Assembly: GCA_025642065.1 (NCBI GenBank)
Contig: JAODUP010000584.1
Location: forward strand, 124,001-188,000
Source: Paralvinella palmiformis
Taxonomy: Eukaryota > Annelida > Polychaeta > Terebellida > Alvinellidae
Length of the DNA: 64,000 nt
Direction: 5' to 3'
The translations under genes and the position numbers were made by a program. Each line of letters opens with the position of its first letter. The stretch's first letter is position 1. Below, in pieces: positions 38,101-47,200 of the stretch. Under the pieces are notes generated by a model. The model saw nothing but the letters and a program-made list of their open reading frames with translations. It had not been told where the DNA came from and did not search any database.

Positions 38101-38430
38101 GTGGTTATGAATAATATTTTAACTATTAGGTAATAAATTGTATTTTAACTATTTTATATTAAATGAAGAGTAACTAGCGGGCGAATAAAATCGAGAGGGG
38201 GTTGGTTCTCTAGAAGTCGAGGACCAATATTAGAATCTATCAATATAAAACGGGGCGAAACTAGATTTGATGAGATTGGCGAATTATTATTATGGCGACA
38301 GTAGATCTATAAGTTATAAAAGGAGTGACATACGAGGAGCATTCAGTCCTGTTATATGCTTGCTAACATCTTCATCACCGGCAAACGTTACTGTCACTCT
38401 TTTCTTCTCTGTGTATAACTTTAGTGACAT
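13531..38430 (-). CDS. ORC2: Origin recognition complex subunit 2, 13 coding exons
   Basis: ORC2 is a core subunit of the six-protein complex that marks replication origins and helps load MCM helicase in the nucleus. Coding exons in transcript order: 38334-38430, 31638-31766, 29596-29679, 28617-28718, 26563-26688, 25927-26081, 23386-23594, 21938-22071, 21635-21734, 18332-18475, 16542-16778, 15979-16097, 13531-13620. Minus one extra base in exon 8 they total 1725 nt, or 574 residues, very close to human ORC2 (577). The N-terminus has [13 protein letters not shown], like the human start. Residues about 60-230 are a disordered Ser/Thr-Pro and acidic/basic region with possible CDK sites. The core has [23 protein letters not shown] (degenerate P-loop), [18 protein letters not shown] and [10 protein letters not shown]. 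The winged-helix end has [12 protein letters not shown] and [15 protein letters not shown]. The frame breaks in exon 8, probably an error in a T run; alternatively this is a mutated allele. Confidence 0.95.
14630..15540 (-). mobile_element. CR1-like LINE 3' fragment in the last ORC2 intron
   Basis: Minus-strand relic of a LINE RT C-terminus, with [20 protein letters not shown] and [13 protein letters not shown], then [16 protein letters not shown]. It is broken by frameshifts and has a probable 3' untranslated end near 14,640. It lies in the sense orientation relative to ORC2. Confidence 0.75.
15746..15872 (-). mobile_element. L2/CR1-like LINE 3' end fragment
   Basis: Shares the segment from TGTATATTTAATAAAGC through AGGAGCCATTCAAAGG with the larger LINE copy at 19,171-19,711; only the 3' end remains. 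Confidence 0.6.
15979..16097 (-). CDS. ORC2: ORC2 coding exon 12 (winged helix)
   Basis: 119 nt. It encodes [19 protein letters not shown] and [15 protein letters not shown] from the C-terminal winged-helix domain. Donor GTGAGC, ends phase 0. Confidence 0.96.
16207..16376 (-). mobile_element. tRNA-derived SINE (family A)
   Basis: On the minus strand it starts GGGCGCCTCC, followed by an A-box-like TAGTGG...GG and a B-box-like GGTTCAAATCTC. The body then ends near TTTTGTGCACATGGC on the plus strand. One of about ten copies in the window. Confidence 0.75.
16542..16778 (-). CDS. ORC2: ORC2 coding exon 11
   Basis: 237 nt, phase 1-1. It encodes [40 protein letters not shown] and [13 protein letters not shown], near identical to the vertebrate protein. 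Confidence 0.96.
16976..17680. repeat. Interspersed repeat R1, copy 1
   Basis: Long, diverged similarity to 24,525-25,350 in the same orientation. Shared segments include AAATATCACGATTTATG, GGGTATGGGATGT and GGCTGCTAACACACTGAAA. No coding capacity is seen; origin unknown. Confidence 0.65.
18332..18475 (-). CDS. ORC2: ORC2 coding exon 10
   Basis: 144 nt, phase 1-1. It encodes [19 protein letters not shown] and [13 protein letters not shown], among the best conserved ORC2 motifs. Donor GTAAGT. Confidence 0.95.
19171..19711 (-). mobile_element. L2/CR1-like LINE 3' end with ORF2 C-terminus
   Basis: The minus-strand frame at 19,711-19,298 encodes a well-known LINE C-terminus, with [44 protein letters not shown] and [15 protein letters not shown]. 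The 3' UTR runs to about 19,171. It lies in the intron between ORC2 exons 10 and 9, sense to ORC2. Confidence 0.85.
20612..21069. mobile_element. hAT-like MITE, copy 1
   Basis: Ends are CATGGTTCCCACA and TGTGGGAACCCTG (imperfect TIRs resembling hAT CAGGGTTCCC termini), with ATTACA at both flanks. No transposase. Internal sequence is shared with 22,341-22,690 and 32,135-32,362. Confidence 0.7.
21190..21421 (-). mobile_element. SINE family A: one partial and one nearly complete copy in tandem
   Basis: 21,190-21,260 matches the 3' half of the SINE. 21,276-21,421 repeats that half and continues to the B-box region, but loses the 5' end. This is a partial tandem arrangement. Confidence 0.65.
21635..21734 (-). 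CDS. ORC2: ORC2 coding exon 9
   Basis: 100 nt, phase 0 to 1. It encodes [19 protein letters not shown], equivalent to 'VLNSITEEVLDHMGTFRS' in human ORC2. Confidence 0.9.
21938..22071 (-). CDS. ORC2: ORC2 coding exon 8, with 1-base frameshift
   Basis: Encodes [19 protein letters not shown] in one frame and [16 protein letters not shown] in the next. The shift is in a run of three T (minus strand; AAA at 21,986-21,988 on plus). One T fewer restores the family alignment without gap and fixes the exon length modulo 3. The acceptor at 22,072-22,073 was chosen over one six bases further in because it keeps the family length. Confidence 0.88.
22341..22690. mobile_element. hAT-like MITE, copy 2
   Basis: Begins CATGGTTCCCC and ends GTGGGAACCCTG, with ATATT at both flanks. 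Shorter than copy 1 through internal deletion. Confidence 0.7.
23386..23594 (-). CDS. ORC2: ORC2 coding exon 7 (start of conserved core)
   Basis: 209 nt. It encodes [20 protein letters not shown] and later QFDKWMFFL, matching the ORC2 signature 'YFEAHSSSKVLTSDRTL...KWM'. Ends phase 2. Confidence 0.92.
23645..23886 (+). mobile_element. LINE ORF2 C-terminal fragment
   Basis: Related to 43,085-43,370, sharing CTGAGTGGAACAG and TATCTAAGTGATC. It is truncated by the TTAA element beginning at 23,887. Confidence 0.6.
23887..24514. mobile_element. MITE with TTAA target sites
   Basis: TIRs of about 22 bp (AAGGGACAGTCCACCCTCA and the complement of TGAAGGTGGACTATCCTT) are flanked on both sides by TTAA (23,887-23,890 and 24,511-24,514). 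This is the target preference of piggyBac and Kolobok families. It is inserted at the end of a LINE fragment and carries no transposase frame. Confidence 0.75.
24525..25350. repeat. Interspersed repeat R1, copy 2
   Basis: Second copy of the repeat at 16,976-17,680, directly abutting the TTAA MITE, with an (AT)n tract at about 24,833-24,868. Confidence 0.65.
25927..26081 (-). CDS. ORC2: ORC2 coding exon 6
   Basis: Ser/Asp-rich [20 protein letters not shown] followed by a Lys-rich stretch; ends phase 0 at donor GTGAGC. Last exon of the disordered tail before the conserved core. Confidence 0.85.
26161..26213. repeat. (GA)n microsatellite
   Basis: Nearly pure GA repeat in the ORC2 intron between exons 5 and 6. 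Confidence 0.95.
26388..26548. repeat. (ACTC)n / (GTGA)n microsatellite beside an ORC2 splice donor
   Basis: About 30 or more tetramers with two interruptions. Read in the ORC2 sense, the tract is a run of overlapping GTGAGT motifs that each resemble a 5' splice site. It starts about 14 nt inside the intron after exon 5. The long plus-strand frames of HSLT repeats are an artefact of the tetramer. Confidence 0.95.
26563..26688 (-). CDS. ORC2: ORC2 coding exon 5
   Basis: 126 nt, acceptor CTGTTTTCAG. I end it at GTATTG (26,562-26,561) because this gives phase 1 and joins exon 6 as a Glu codon. The later GTGAGT donors would create a stop or lose the frame. A (GTGA)n tract begins about 14 nt into the intron. 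Confidence 0.75.
27349..27513 (-). mobile_element. SINE family A, full-length copy
   Basis: Minus-strand start AGGGCGCTTCC, A and B boxes present, ends at TATGGCCACTTTTG on plus. Sense to ORC2. Confidence 0.75.
27721..28279. mobile_element. Short inverted-repeat element, possible pogo/mariner-type MITE
   Basis: The left end (TATTACTGTATATAC, then TATATAAGACGAGG) and the right end (TCGTCTTATACACAAG, then TATACAGTATA) are inverted relatives. No transposase. Confidence 0.5.
28617..28718 (-). CDS. ORC2: ORC2 coding exon 4 (TP-rich)
   Basis: 102 nt, phase 1-1, donor GTAGGT. It encodes several Thr-Pro sites next to Lys ([18 protein letters not shown]), fitting CDK phosphorylation sites known in ORC2 tails. 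Confidence 0.8.
29596..29679 (-). CDS. ORC2: ORC2 coding exon 3
   Basis: 84 nt, phase 1-1, donor GTAAGC. It encodes part of the disordered N-terminal region ([13 protein letters not shown]...). Assigned by phase and by clean splice sites between exons 2 and 4. Confidence 0.75.
29979..30578 (-). mobile_element. Relic of a pogo/Tigger-like DNA transposon
   Basis: Ends resemble each other inverted (CTTGTGTATAGGCTGC and GGTCTATACACGAGTATA). On the minus strand, scraps such as [19 protein letters not shown] and an acidic SDSDKEG segment recall deleted pogo-like transposases. Weak identification. Confidence 0.35.
31140..31286 (-). mobile_element. SINE family A, diverged copy
   Basis: Matches the SINE body and tRNA-like head with many changes (GACCTACAAAGGTAATGA-type core). 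Confidence 0.5.
31320..31574 (-). mobile_element. SINE family A: partial plus full copy in tandem
   Basis: 31,320-31,385 is a 3' half. 31,407-31,574 is a full copy with GGGCGCCTCCGTGGTCTAGT on the minus strand. It lies just 3' of ORC2 exon 2. Confidence 0.7.
31638..31766 (-). CDS. ORC2: ORC2 coding exon 2
   Basis: Basic KRRTKRS followed by acidic [18 protein letters not shown]. Phase 1 at both ends, acceptor ATTACAG, donor GTATAA. It matches the basic/acidic low-complexity part of the ORC2 N-terminal tail. Confidence 0.8.
32135..32362. mobile_element. hAT-like MITE, copy 3, left end missing
   Basis: Right half only, ending GTGGGAACCCTG. Interior matches copies at 20,612 and 22,341. Confidence 0.6.
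33500..35672. mobile_element. Possible DNA element with GGACCAA-type subterminal repeats
   Basis: 33,500 begins CCCCAGATAGCACAACAACG, followed by repeated GGACCAA/CGTTGG words to about 33,610. The same words recur at 35,586-35,672. Between them lies a short plus-strand frame at 34,529-34,644 ([15 protein letters not shown]...) with an acceptor and donor. I infer a decayed transposon about 2.2 kb long; class not determined. Confidence 0.3.
35885..36835 (+). mobile_element. CR1-like LINE, RT part
   Basis: Plus-strand relic with [47 protein letters not shown] and YLDFAQAFE, then [12 protein letters not shown] and [19 protein letters not shown]. The FADD-containing part is deleted near 36,340. 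It resumes at about 37,690 after a nested insertion. Confidence 0.8.
36836..37686 (-). mobile_element. CR1-like LINE inserted in the plus-strand LINE
   Basis: Minus-strand relic with [28 protein letters not shown] and [14 protein letters not shown], followed by a decayed C-terminus. Its 3' end is at the left. It interrupts the C-terminal region of the plus-strand LINE. Confidence 0.75.
37687..37990 (+). mobile_element. 3' end of the interrupted CR1-like LINE
   Basis: Plus-strand [26 protein letters not shown] and a later [13 protein letters not shown] end, the usual CR1 C-terminus. Continues the copy that stops at about 36,835. Confidence 0.7.
38334..38430 (-). CDS. ORC2: ORC2 coding exon 1
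   Basis: Start ATG at 38,430-38,428 with A at -3. It encodes [10 protein letters not shown] and then the conserved [13 protein letters not shown], and ends in phase 1 at a GTATGT donor. An upstream ATG at 38,464-38,462 is out of frame, has C at -3, and opens a short overlapping uORF. Confidence 0.85.
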
Positions 38431-40980
38431 GTTGCCAGTCTTTCCGTCTCAAGTCTCCCGCCATGTGTAGCCTCAATACCAACAACACCCCAAAAGCAAA
38501 TACGTGTTAAAATATAAAATCTTGCATTACTCAATTCACAAACCACCAAATATTCATAAACTAAATACTATGACAATATGCAAAGTTTAAAATAAAAGAA
38601 AAAAATAATTGTGATTATGCAATGAATGTCATTTGGGAGTTGAGACTATAAATAAGTGAGTAGAAGAAAACTGTCAAATAAAGTTTACATTTAATAATCA
38701 TATAAACTTAAATAGTTCGAAATTTAGCAAAAAAGGTAGTGACCGATTAAATTATAACATTATTGTAATTTGGAATTTTGCTATACAATGAATACTTTAT
38801 AACTAAAACCAACCGGAAATAACAAATGACACACCGTGAAGAGTTCCTTGGATTGATATCGTAGTAAAATATAGGATTATTTGTAGATTACAATGTTTAG
38901 CTTATGATATTACATATATTTTTTGTACTCGCGATACTATGAGAGTGTTTAGTTGAAGTATGTCTTTAAAACTAAATACGATGGTAAGTATTAATGATAG
39001 CGATATATGGTGGCCTGTGTAACATATCCTGTTTATCTGCTTAGCTTGTCTCCGACTCAGGGACGAGAGTGAGAATCATACAAAATGAGCCAATCACTCA
39101 ATCAGTCAATGACATGATTACGATGTCATTCTTAACGTCATAATCATAGTGATGGTAATCATGACTGTCATTGCTGTTTAAAACTCTCTAATTATCTTCT
39201 GTTACTAGTTCTATTATTACAGACCTGCTATATCAGTATATGTTTCACTATAGATAATTGAGACTTTAGTGTCTATGTAGGGCTAGGCTAGTATGTATTT
39301 TTTTAAACAATTTTCCAGCAGTGTTTTACTTTTTATACTCATAACATTAACTTAATCATAAGTAATACAGTTAAAGCATATACTAGTTTTGATCTGCAAC
39401 AGCCTAGCCCTAGAATAATCCTTGGGTATTAAAGATGCAACCATAATAAACCACTATGTCTATGACTATTAACTAGTCTAATAAAGAGCTTAAGTTAAGC
39501 CTTAAGGCAACTCATTCTTTTGAATATTCATTATATTGCTGTTTAGGTAATTTTATTCCTATTTTTAAATATTTGCTGGTATGATTTTGAATAGTTTTTG
39601 GAGACCACTGATATGAAGCCACTAAGACCATTAAGAAAGCAGATAATAAATTTAGGAACATTTATAAGTGGCACATATCTTTGTATGGTCAGTGTGCTCT
39701 GTTTTGATATTTCATTATTGTTTTCAGTTTTAAATCAGATATCTGAAAATGGATAGGCATGAAATATTCCTATAACTTTTCATCTACTCAGTAAAACCGT
39801 TACGCCATTTAGTCATTATTACAGTTTCATGAAGAAACTTAACAAAACATGTCTTGCAGCCACAATGCAAAATCACAGAAATGCTGATTGCTTTTTGCAA
39901 GTTGAGTTGTGATGGGATATGAATGATTCAGTCTAACTCTAAGTAAATCAGTGGCTGAGTGAAAAATTGTGCTCAATAGTTTTAAATATGTATTTTTGCC
40001 AAGAATAAATTATTTAATGAGAAAAATATTTTTTATATTAATGAATAAATGTCTTATTACATTATCTTACCATATGTGTATTGTTTATAAGTGAGTCTTG
40101 GTGATAGATTAAATGGTTGATTGATTTTATTTGTTCAAAATCATATACATACAAAATTATAATGATTGTTATACTATATGTACATTCTACTGTACTAATG
40201 ATAAAGAAAAGGCTGACATATAACATATTTCAATAGTGAACATAAATTATGCTTGGGTTTGCAAAAACATTTTTATTACTGATTGAATAACATTAAGTAT
40301 ACATATTAATATTTATGACATTTTGGAAAGGTAGGGTAAACTCACATGGAATATTTGATATGAAAAATGAGTAGTTTATTTGGTTTAATATTTTTTAAAG
40401 CAAATTAATGCTGCTCAAGAGAGATAAGTAAAGTGTTGTATAAATATAATAATATAAATTATAATAGACATGCCTGATGTTGTCCTCCGATATGATGGTC
40501 ATTTGTTGTTAATTTGGTTTTGGACCAACATCTGTTAGTCAGTGGGTTTCTTGTTTGTTTTAATTAAAAGTAAATACATCTTTGGTCACATAGGTAGAGT
40601 GTGAGACTATTTACCTATGGCTATGGTCATTCTGTGCAGGAGGTTGCAGGTTCGTGCCTCGGCCGTGGCATTGTAGTAAGGGGAGTTTTTCACCCAACCA
40701 GGCAACTGGCAAGGTTTTCTCAACCGAACATGCCATTTATTCAAAATTTATTTAGAATTAGTCTCTGTGGTGAAGCTGTAAATTACAGATCATTTGCGTC
40801 TCCCTCATTTAAGGTTGCCCGCCATGTAAAAAAAACTGCCATTTTGGCCATTATTATTATTATGATATATATCTTGCATGATCAATGGAACAATTGATTT
40901 GTTATAAATGTGCACAAACCAGAATACAAAAATTTCACTCTATTATAAAGTATTAAAAAATTGTTTCTTTTAATTTACAG
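38431..40980. promoter_or_regulatory. Shared upstream region of divergent ORC2 and receptor genes
   Basis: ORC2 runs left from 38,430 and the receptor runs right. A probable non-coding first exon of the receptor ends at 38,983 with a strong GTAAGT donor, and the next exon starts at 40,981. If so, the two transcription starts lie within roughly 500 bp. No convincing TATA box or CpG-rich block was identified. 38,990-40,580 is AT-rich, apart from the SINE at 40,585. Confidence 0.4.
40585..40865 (+). mobile_element. tRNA-derived SINE (family B)
   Basis: Starts with TAGAGTGTGAGAC, has a B-box-like GGTTCGTGCCTC about 60 bp in, then a long body and an (ATT)n tail. Distinct from family A. Confidence 0.6.
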
Positions 40981-41036
40981 ATGATCTTCATAACAGTGTT
41001 ATGGTCCATGTATAGCAACTGTAATTCACTTATATA
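40981..41036 (+). promoter_or_regulatory. Receptor 5'UTR with uORF ending on the start codon
   Basis: After a TTTACAG acceptor, an ATG at 40,981 opens an 18-codon frame. Its TAA stop at 41,035-41,037 shares its last base with the receptor ATG (TAATG). If the exon ending at 38,983 is upstream, that uORF extends in frame from an ATG at 38,960. Such an overlap can tune translation by reinitiation. Confidence 0.4.
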
Positions 41037-41100
41037 ATGGAAAGGTCTGCTCATCTAGTAGAATTATTGCTGCTGCTTTGTTTGCTCACAGCCAAAGAAG
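41037..41100 (+). CDS. Receptor exon 1: signal peptide
   Basis: MERSAHLVELLLLLCLLTAK, a hydrophobic Leu core with a small-residue cleavage region, then a GTAATT donor in phase 1. Confidence 0.8.
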
Positions 41101-41162
41101 GTAATTGTGTTTGTGCATGTGTGTGTGTGCATTAAATGTTTGGCATGTTTGTTAATTGAGTA

Positions 41163-41202
<40 letters not shown>

Positions 41203-44200
41203 AGGAATGTTTGTGTCCAATATGTACTGCACTTTTGCTTGTATTGGTTTACCAACAATGGATATAGGCATGTGTATCATGTTTATGAAACATCTTCGAT
41301 CATCCATGACATTATCTAGAATCCTTAATTTGCCTGTTGCTGGGTTAAATTGGGATGGGGGCAGTGAGATTTTATAACTGTGACTAATCAGTACTTTATT
41401 CTTATAATGATCTTGAATGGATATAATAAAAGGCACATGACTTTCAAAATCTGCTTTTAGAGATAAAATCACATTATGACTGATAAATGTTTTATATTTT
41501 ATAGTGCTGGTATATAGGGTAGTATAATGTCATAGATACTGGTACTGCATGTGATGTTATAAAGATAACTATACAGATCACATACACACTGTGTTATGCA
41601 GAAGAATTGTTTTAATTGTTCAGAGAAATTACTTTTAGTTTTAACAAAAAATGCTTTAAACAAAGTTTTAAATATATGAAAAGTGTTTGGATAATGGTAT
41701 ATAAAAATAAATGATCTTGTTTAAATGCTGTTAATTTTTACAAAATAGATTGAACATTCCAGGTAATTTATGATTTTTGTTCACTTAACTTTTATTTGCC
41801 ATGTTTCTGTATGAAGGAAAAGCATTTGTATCAAAGCAAAACTTTGTTCCAGTGTGGACTGTTGGTCTCTACATTGCTGCTAATCAGACAATTCTGCTGA
41901 CTCGGATCGGTGAACGGGGAGTTATCCAGTCGGCTGGATTTCCGCACAAATGTTGTGAGCAGCAGTACATTACACTCCAGCTGGGCGTGGTGGCAGCCCA
42001 ACTAAAGGCTTATATACATCTTGTGTTTACTGATCTTGACCTTCCTATTGGTACAAACTTTAAGGTTGGTACAGATTCGTGTATCTTTGATTATATGTAC
42101 TGGCATATGGTGGGTTTGTGTGTGTGTGTGTTGGGGGGGGGGGGGATGATGTGTGAAAGTACATAAATATAAGTGTGAGGATCTGATTTTTTCTGAGTAC
42201 AAGTGTGAATACTTATGTTATCATTGAGTTGAGTTGTTTAACCATGGCCCTATTCCTAGTCACACCTCAGATATATGTCTGAGGGATGTCATCCAAGTTA
42301 AACAATACCACAAACATCAACCAGATTTGTAACCAGAACCTGCACTCAATTAAGAGTACAAGTACTTAGAAAAGAATTCACTTACAAGGACAAGCTAATT
42401 TTTCAGGATGGTAACTGCCAGATAGTTTCATTGATTCCAAATGCAAAGTTGTATGAACAGAAATGGAATTTTAGTGTTAACACGTTCAAATCTACCCACC
42501 CTACATGATACTCAAAACTAACAAATTATGGAACTGAGCTCTCCATGAAAGCTACCAATTTTTCTGTGTGTCAGTTTTGAAGCGACAACAGTTCTTAGGA
42601 TATAGTCAGGTGATCCGGAAGACAGTCCCTTTTAAAATGCAATTCCAGATCCCCCTCAAAAGACATGTATACCCAGAGTGTGCTATAATGCAACTGTATG
42701 GGTTGAAGTGAAATTATATCTATACCTGTCATCAGTAAGCTACAAATAATGACTATTAATAAGTATTATGTATTTAGATTGAAAGAAATTGCATAATAAT
42801 TTGATCACATACATGTGCTTACTCACAGCAGGATTGTTTAGTGGATATAACATTAATGGATACTTTATATCTAACTAATACTAAGAGGTGAATTCTATAT
42901 ATGTATATTGTAGGTCCTGTTCTTATCAAATAAGAAATATAGGCCTTACTCTTAAGTACTTAAATGATGAGATGTGCAAGATTTAGTCCAAGCCTACCTA
43001 GTCTGACAAAATGCCTATAGTGAGTGCAGAAATATCTTCCATGTCTGGTGAAATGCACTCATAAAGGGGAACGACCAATGTCAGTTTTGTTCCAGCTGTC
43101 GTGGCTTTCTGTATGTTTCAGATCACTGCACTAGATCCTGTTTCATACATTCTGAGTGGAACAGCACCACTGTATCTAAGTGATCAGATCCATGAGACTG
43201 CTGTGATCTGAGTCTTATTCAGTTTTGAAAGTACCAAAAAGTCCCATAGAGAGAAATCTTTCTAGGTATCAGCTCCCATCCAATGGAATAAGTTGCCTAA
43301 TCATAATGAACTAGCAGCAATTAAAGAAATATTTTGTAAGGTTCTTAAACATGTTTAAATTAGCCTATTTATATTGTATATAAAATGACACAAAAGCCAT
43401 TCTTCTATGTTTAAAATTGCTGAGGCCTAATCAGCAAGGATTCTTGTGTAAAGTGATAGTGACCAAATTCAATTAGCCTGATTATATTTTTAGGTAATTT
43501 TATGATAAAAACAGGCATGAATACAATTAAAAATTGAAAACAATGAATTGTTTATGGTGAAAATGCTTGGAATGTACTCAGAAGGTATGAGTACATCATG
43601 GTTGTGCTCAAGTACAAGTACTGATTACTTCATATCATGATTACAGTGTACATCTGAGTACCTAAATTATGTATACATTTGCCTCAACCCTGGTGTGTGT
43701 GAGAGAGTGAGAAATCAATTCAGTGATTAACGTAATTATCTAATCTTGGGGCATCTAGACCACTTATCCCACAAGTTACAGTGTTTAGGGCACCACATTG
43801 CATACCTCCAAGTTTCAGGTTCTGATGTGGCCCATACCTGTGTTTGTGGGATGTGTTTGCCTAAACAACTCAACCAACCATGCTTTTATTCCACAATCCT
43901 AGTGACAAAACACAATTCCATGTTACACTTCTAATCCATCGCGATTTCTTTTTATGTCAGATTTACAAAGCAGCGGATGAGCTTCCACAGAACCTGTTCC
44001 TGGATCAGCCGACCTACAAACATGGCATGTGGCAACGTCCATTCATCACGTCGACCAAGCAAGGCCAAGTGATTCACCTAGTACTGATGCCATCTAAAGA
44101 AAACTACTACAATGCTTCGTTCTACTCGGGTTTCAGGGCTTCTTACATTGTGAAAAAAAGTAACGTTCCTCTATAGTTCTGCTTGCCTTTGTTCCATTTG

Positions 44201-47200
44201 AGACCGATCGTCTGATAGATGAACTGAATTAAGACTGGTTTATTCGAAGTCAGCTGACTGTTATAATTATTTCTGTAAATTTTGGCTATATTTGTTCTAT
44301 AACATGCGCATGTGAATAGGCATAGCTCCACAGCTGAGAAGTCAGTTTTTACAATTAGCAACAATTTTAACAAGAAAACATCCTGTTGGATAAACTATGC
44401 TATTAATTATATTATTATTGATAGATATTAATTAAGTTAGACAAGGAAGGCATCACTGGTGCTTTTATTGCTGCATGTCCTATATTTGATACAATTTATA
44501 TTTCCAGGTGAAGTTCCATACTATAAAATGACATCAGGTGCGTATTTTTCAGTTACTATATTTGATCTAATTTGTAATTTTGGTAGAATTCATGGCATCT
44601 TAGTATGGGCATTGGTTTACCATCCATATGCTCTCTAGGTAACAAGTACAGTCAGCCCATAATGAGTCAGTGCACAATTTAGAAAGATTGATGCATCATA
44701 CATTTCCATTTCCTATAATATCTGATAAGTTTTGTAATATTACATCTCTGCCCCTTTTCAAAGAGAAATCATAAATACAGCTATGTTCTCAATAGAAATA
44801 AATTAATATGTGCTTTTTAGTACACTCGGTTTTGCCAAATTTCATTTTACACTACTCAGCTTTGAACCAACCATGAATTAACTTCAGCCAAAAACCCCTA
44901 CACTAATACATGGTATAACTCTTTTAAGTGGAGTGATATATGTTTTTTTCTTCTCACAGAGCTCTGTCCACCGATAGCCAGTGTCTTAGAAGGTAGTATC
45001 ATAGCAGTTAAACCACAACCAACATCAAGATTTGCTGACAAGTGGCTAGATTGTGTCTGGCATGTCAAGACACCAGATGGCAGCATAAGCTTTGGCCACA
45101 ATGAAGAAGACCAGTTTAGGACATATATTAGGATTACTGATGCCATGCTTTCCAGAGGTTAGCGAACAGATTGATAGAATCTTAAGACAGATAACAAATT
45201 ATTTGGTGTATTAGAGCTTATCTATACCATAATTCTCTTCTTGTTTTAATGATATAGTAAATGCAGCAGCTATTTAGCATTTATTTCTTTATACTCTCAG
45301 TCATTATTAGGATGAAGGGGGAGAGAGGGGGAGGACAGGTAAAGGGAAACAGATTTACTGTATGATGATCAAATGGAACATTAAAAATAACAAAATACTG
45401 TAATTACCAATTTATATTTTTACGTGTTCTTAATCCCCCCCCCCCTATTAGCCAATTCGCAGAGTTTTATATCCGCATATGGTAAACTTATTTCATGAAC
45501 CACACACACGAAACCTATATTCAAGTGTGATATTTTTGTGAAGTCACTGACCTCGCAAATTTTGCAAAAATAAGATTATCAGAAATATCTGTAATTACAG
45601 TAGGTTACTTTGCATGCAAAGGTTATATTTACAAGAAGAGATCAGTTTTAAACTCTCTTTATAGATAGGCAACATTTTAGTAAGCTTTGTTGACAGTAAT
45701 AAAAATATTATAGAACATCCTAGCAGTTAGAGTTAATGTTTTTTTGCCATGTGACAGTTTTCATGTGTTGTGGTCAGTTTGTGATCCTTAAGAAGATCTT
45801 GGTCAGTATCTTAAGAAAGTCTCTCTCCACATGGAGTACTATGGGCAGGAACAAATTCAGTATCCCAAGAGTCTATACACATGGAGTACTATGGACAAGA
45901 ACAAATTCGGTATCCCAAGAAAGTCTCTACACACATGGAGTACTATGGGCAGGAACAAATTCAGTATCCCAAGAAAGTCTCTACACACATGGAGTACTAT
46001 GGGCAGGAACAAATTCAGTATCCCAAGAGTCTATACACATGGAGTACTATAGGCAGGAACAAAGTCAGTATCACAGGAAAGTCTCCACACAGAGTAATAG
46101 CAGCAGGAACAAAGTCGGTAGTCCAGGAAAGTCTCCACACAAAGTACTATAGGCAGGAACACAGTTTCTGTCTTCTAATTGGTTGTGTTTCATTCTGCTA
46201 CTACTACAATTCTAGCGATTTGCTAAATGTAGTTTTAGGTGAAATGGGATGAAATCCACAAGTGACCTCTGTTTTGATCATATTGTATTAGTTGCTACCT
46301 TAATCTGAAAAATATGCACTATTTTCTGGCTGATGAATGTCACCAATCCAACATGGCTGTTACTTTTTGTATAATTTTGCAGAAACATTTTATTTTCCAC
46401 ACAAACACTTAGGTAATATTTATATTTAAGTCAACGAATGATTAAACAATTACTGGGAACATTTGTGAAATAAACAGTGTATGGAATCTTCAAGGATGAT
46501 TAAAAATGAAGTGAATGCATGGACTCCCTATTATCATCCACCCGACAATGCTGTCTCGCTTTGTGGTCCACTTATAACACAATCAATGGGTTATGGACCC
46601 CAACAACTGCATTATAACAGGGGTCTACTATATATTGGGTATGTTATTGTTGGAGCACCAGTCAGATTTAATTATCTTCAAAGCTGAGAAGCTATGTCTC
46701 TCACATTTTGTGCCTCCAGCTGTTTCAGATATCCTGGAGATTCCCATTGGGATCATATGGTATTGATTCTGTATGTATTACAGCCATTAGTAATGGAAGA
46801 ATTAAAAAAAAAAGTTTGGGATTCTCCCACATGGCAAATGGAGCAAATCAAGCCACGATTTGAGTCCGCAATACTGGGGAAAGGCTTTTTAAAACCAAAC
46901 TTAGCAAGATCAAACTACTGATACGCCATCTTGAACCTCTATAGATGCTAGATCCATGAGAAACATGATGCATAATAATTGGTCAAGAGCGGCATTGATA
47001 TTACACCATGTATATAGCTGGTGAGAATTATGTTCTTTTAGCCAATTGTGTACTATGATGTTGACAAGACTGGTGCTTTGTAAGTTGTGGTTGACTAGGA
47101 TGATTGTGTGCCAGACGCATCGATATTACACCATGTATATAGCTGGTGAGAATTATGTTCTTTTAGCCAATTGTGTACTATGATGTTGACAAGACTGGTG

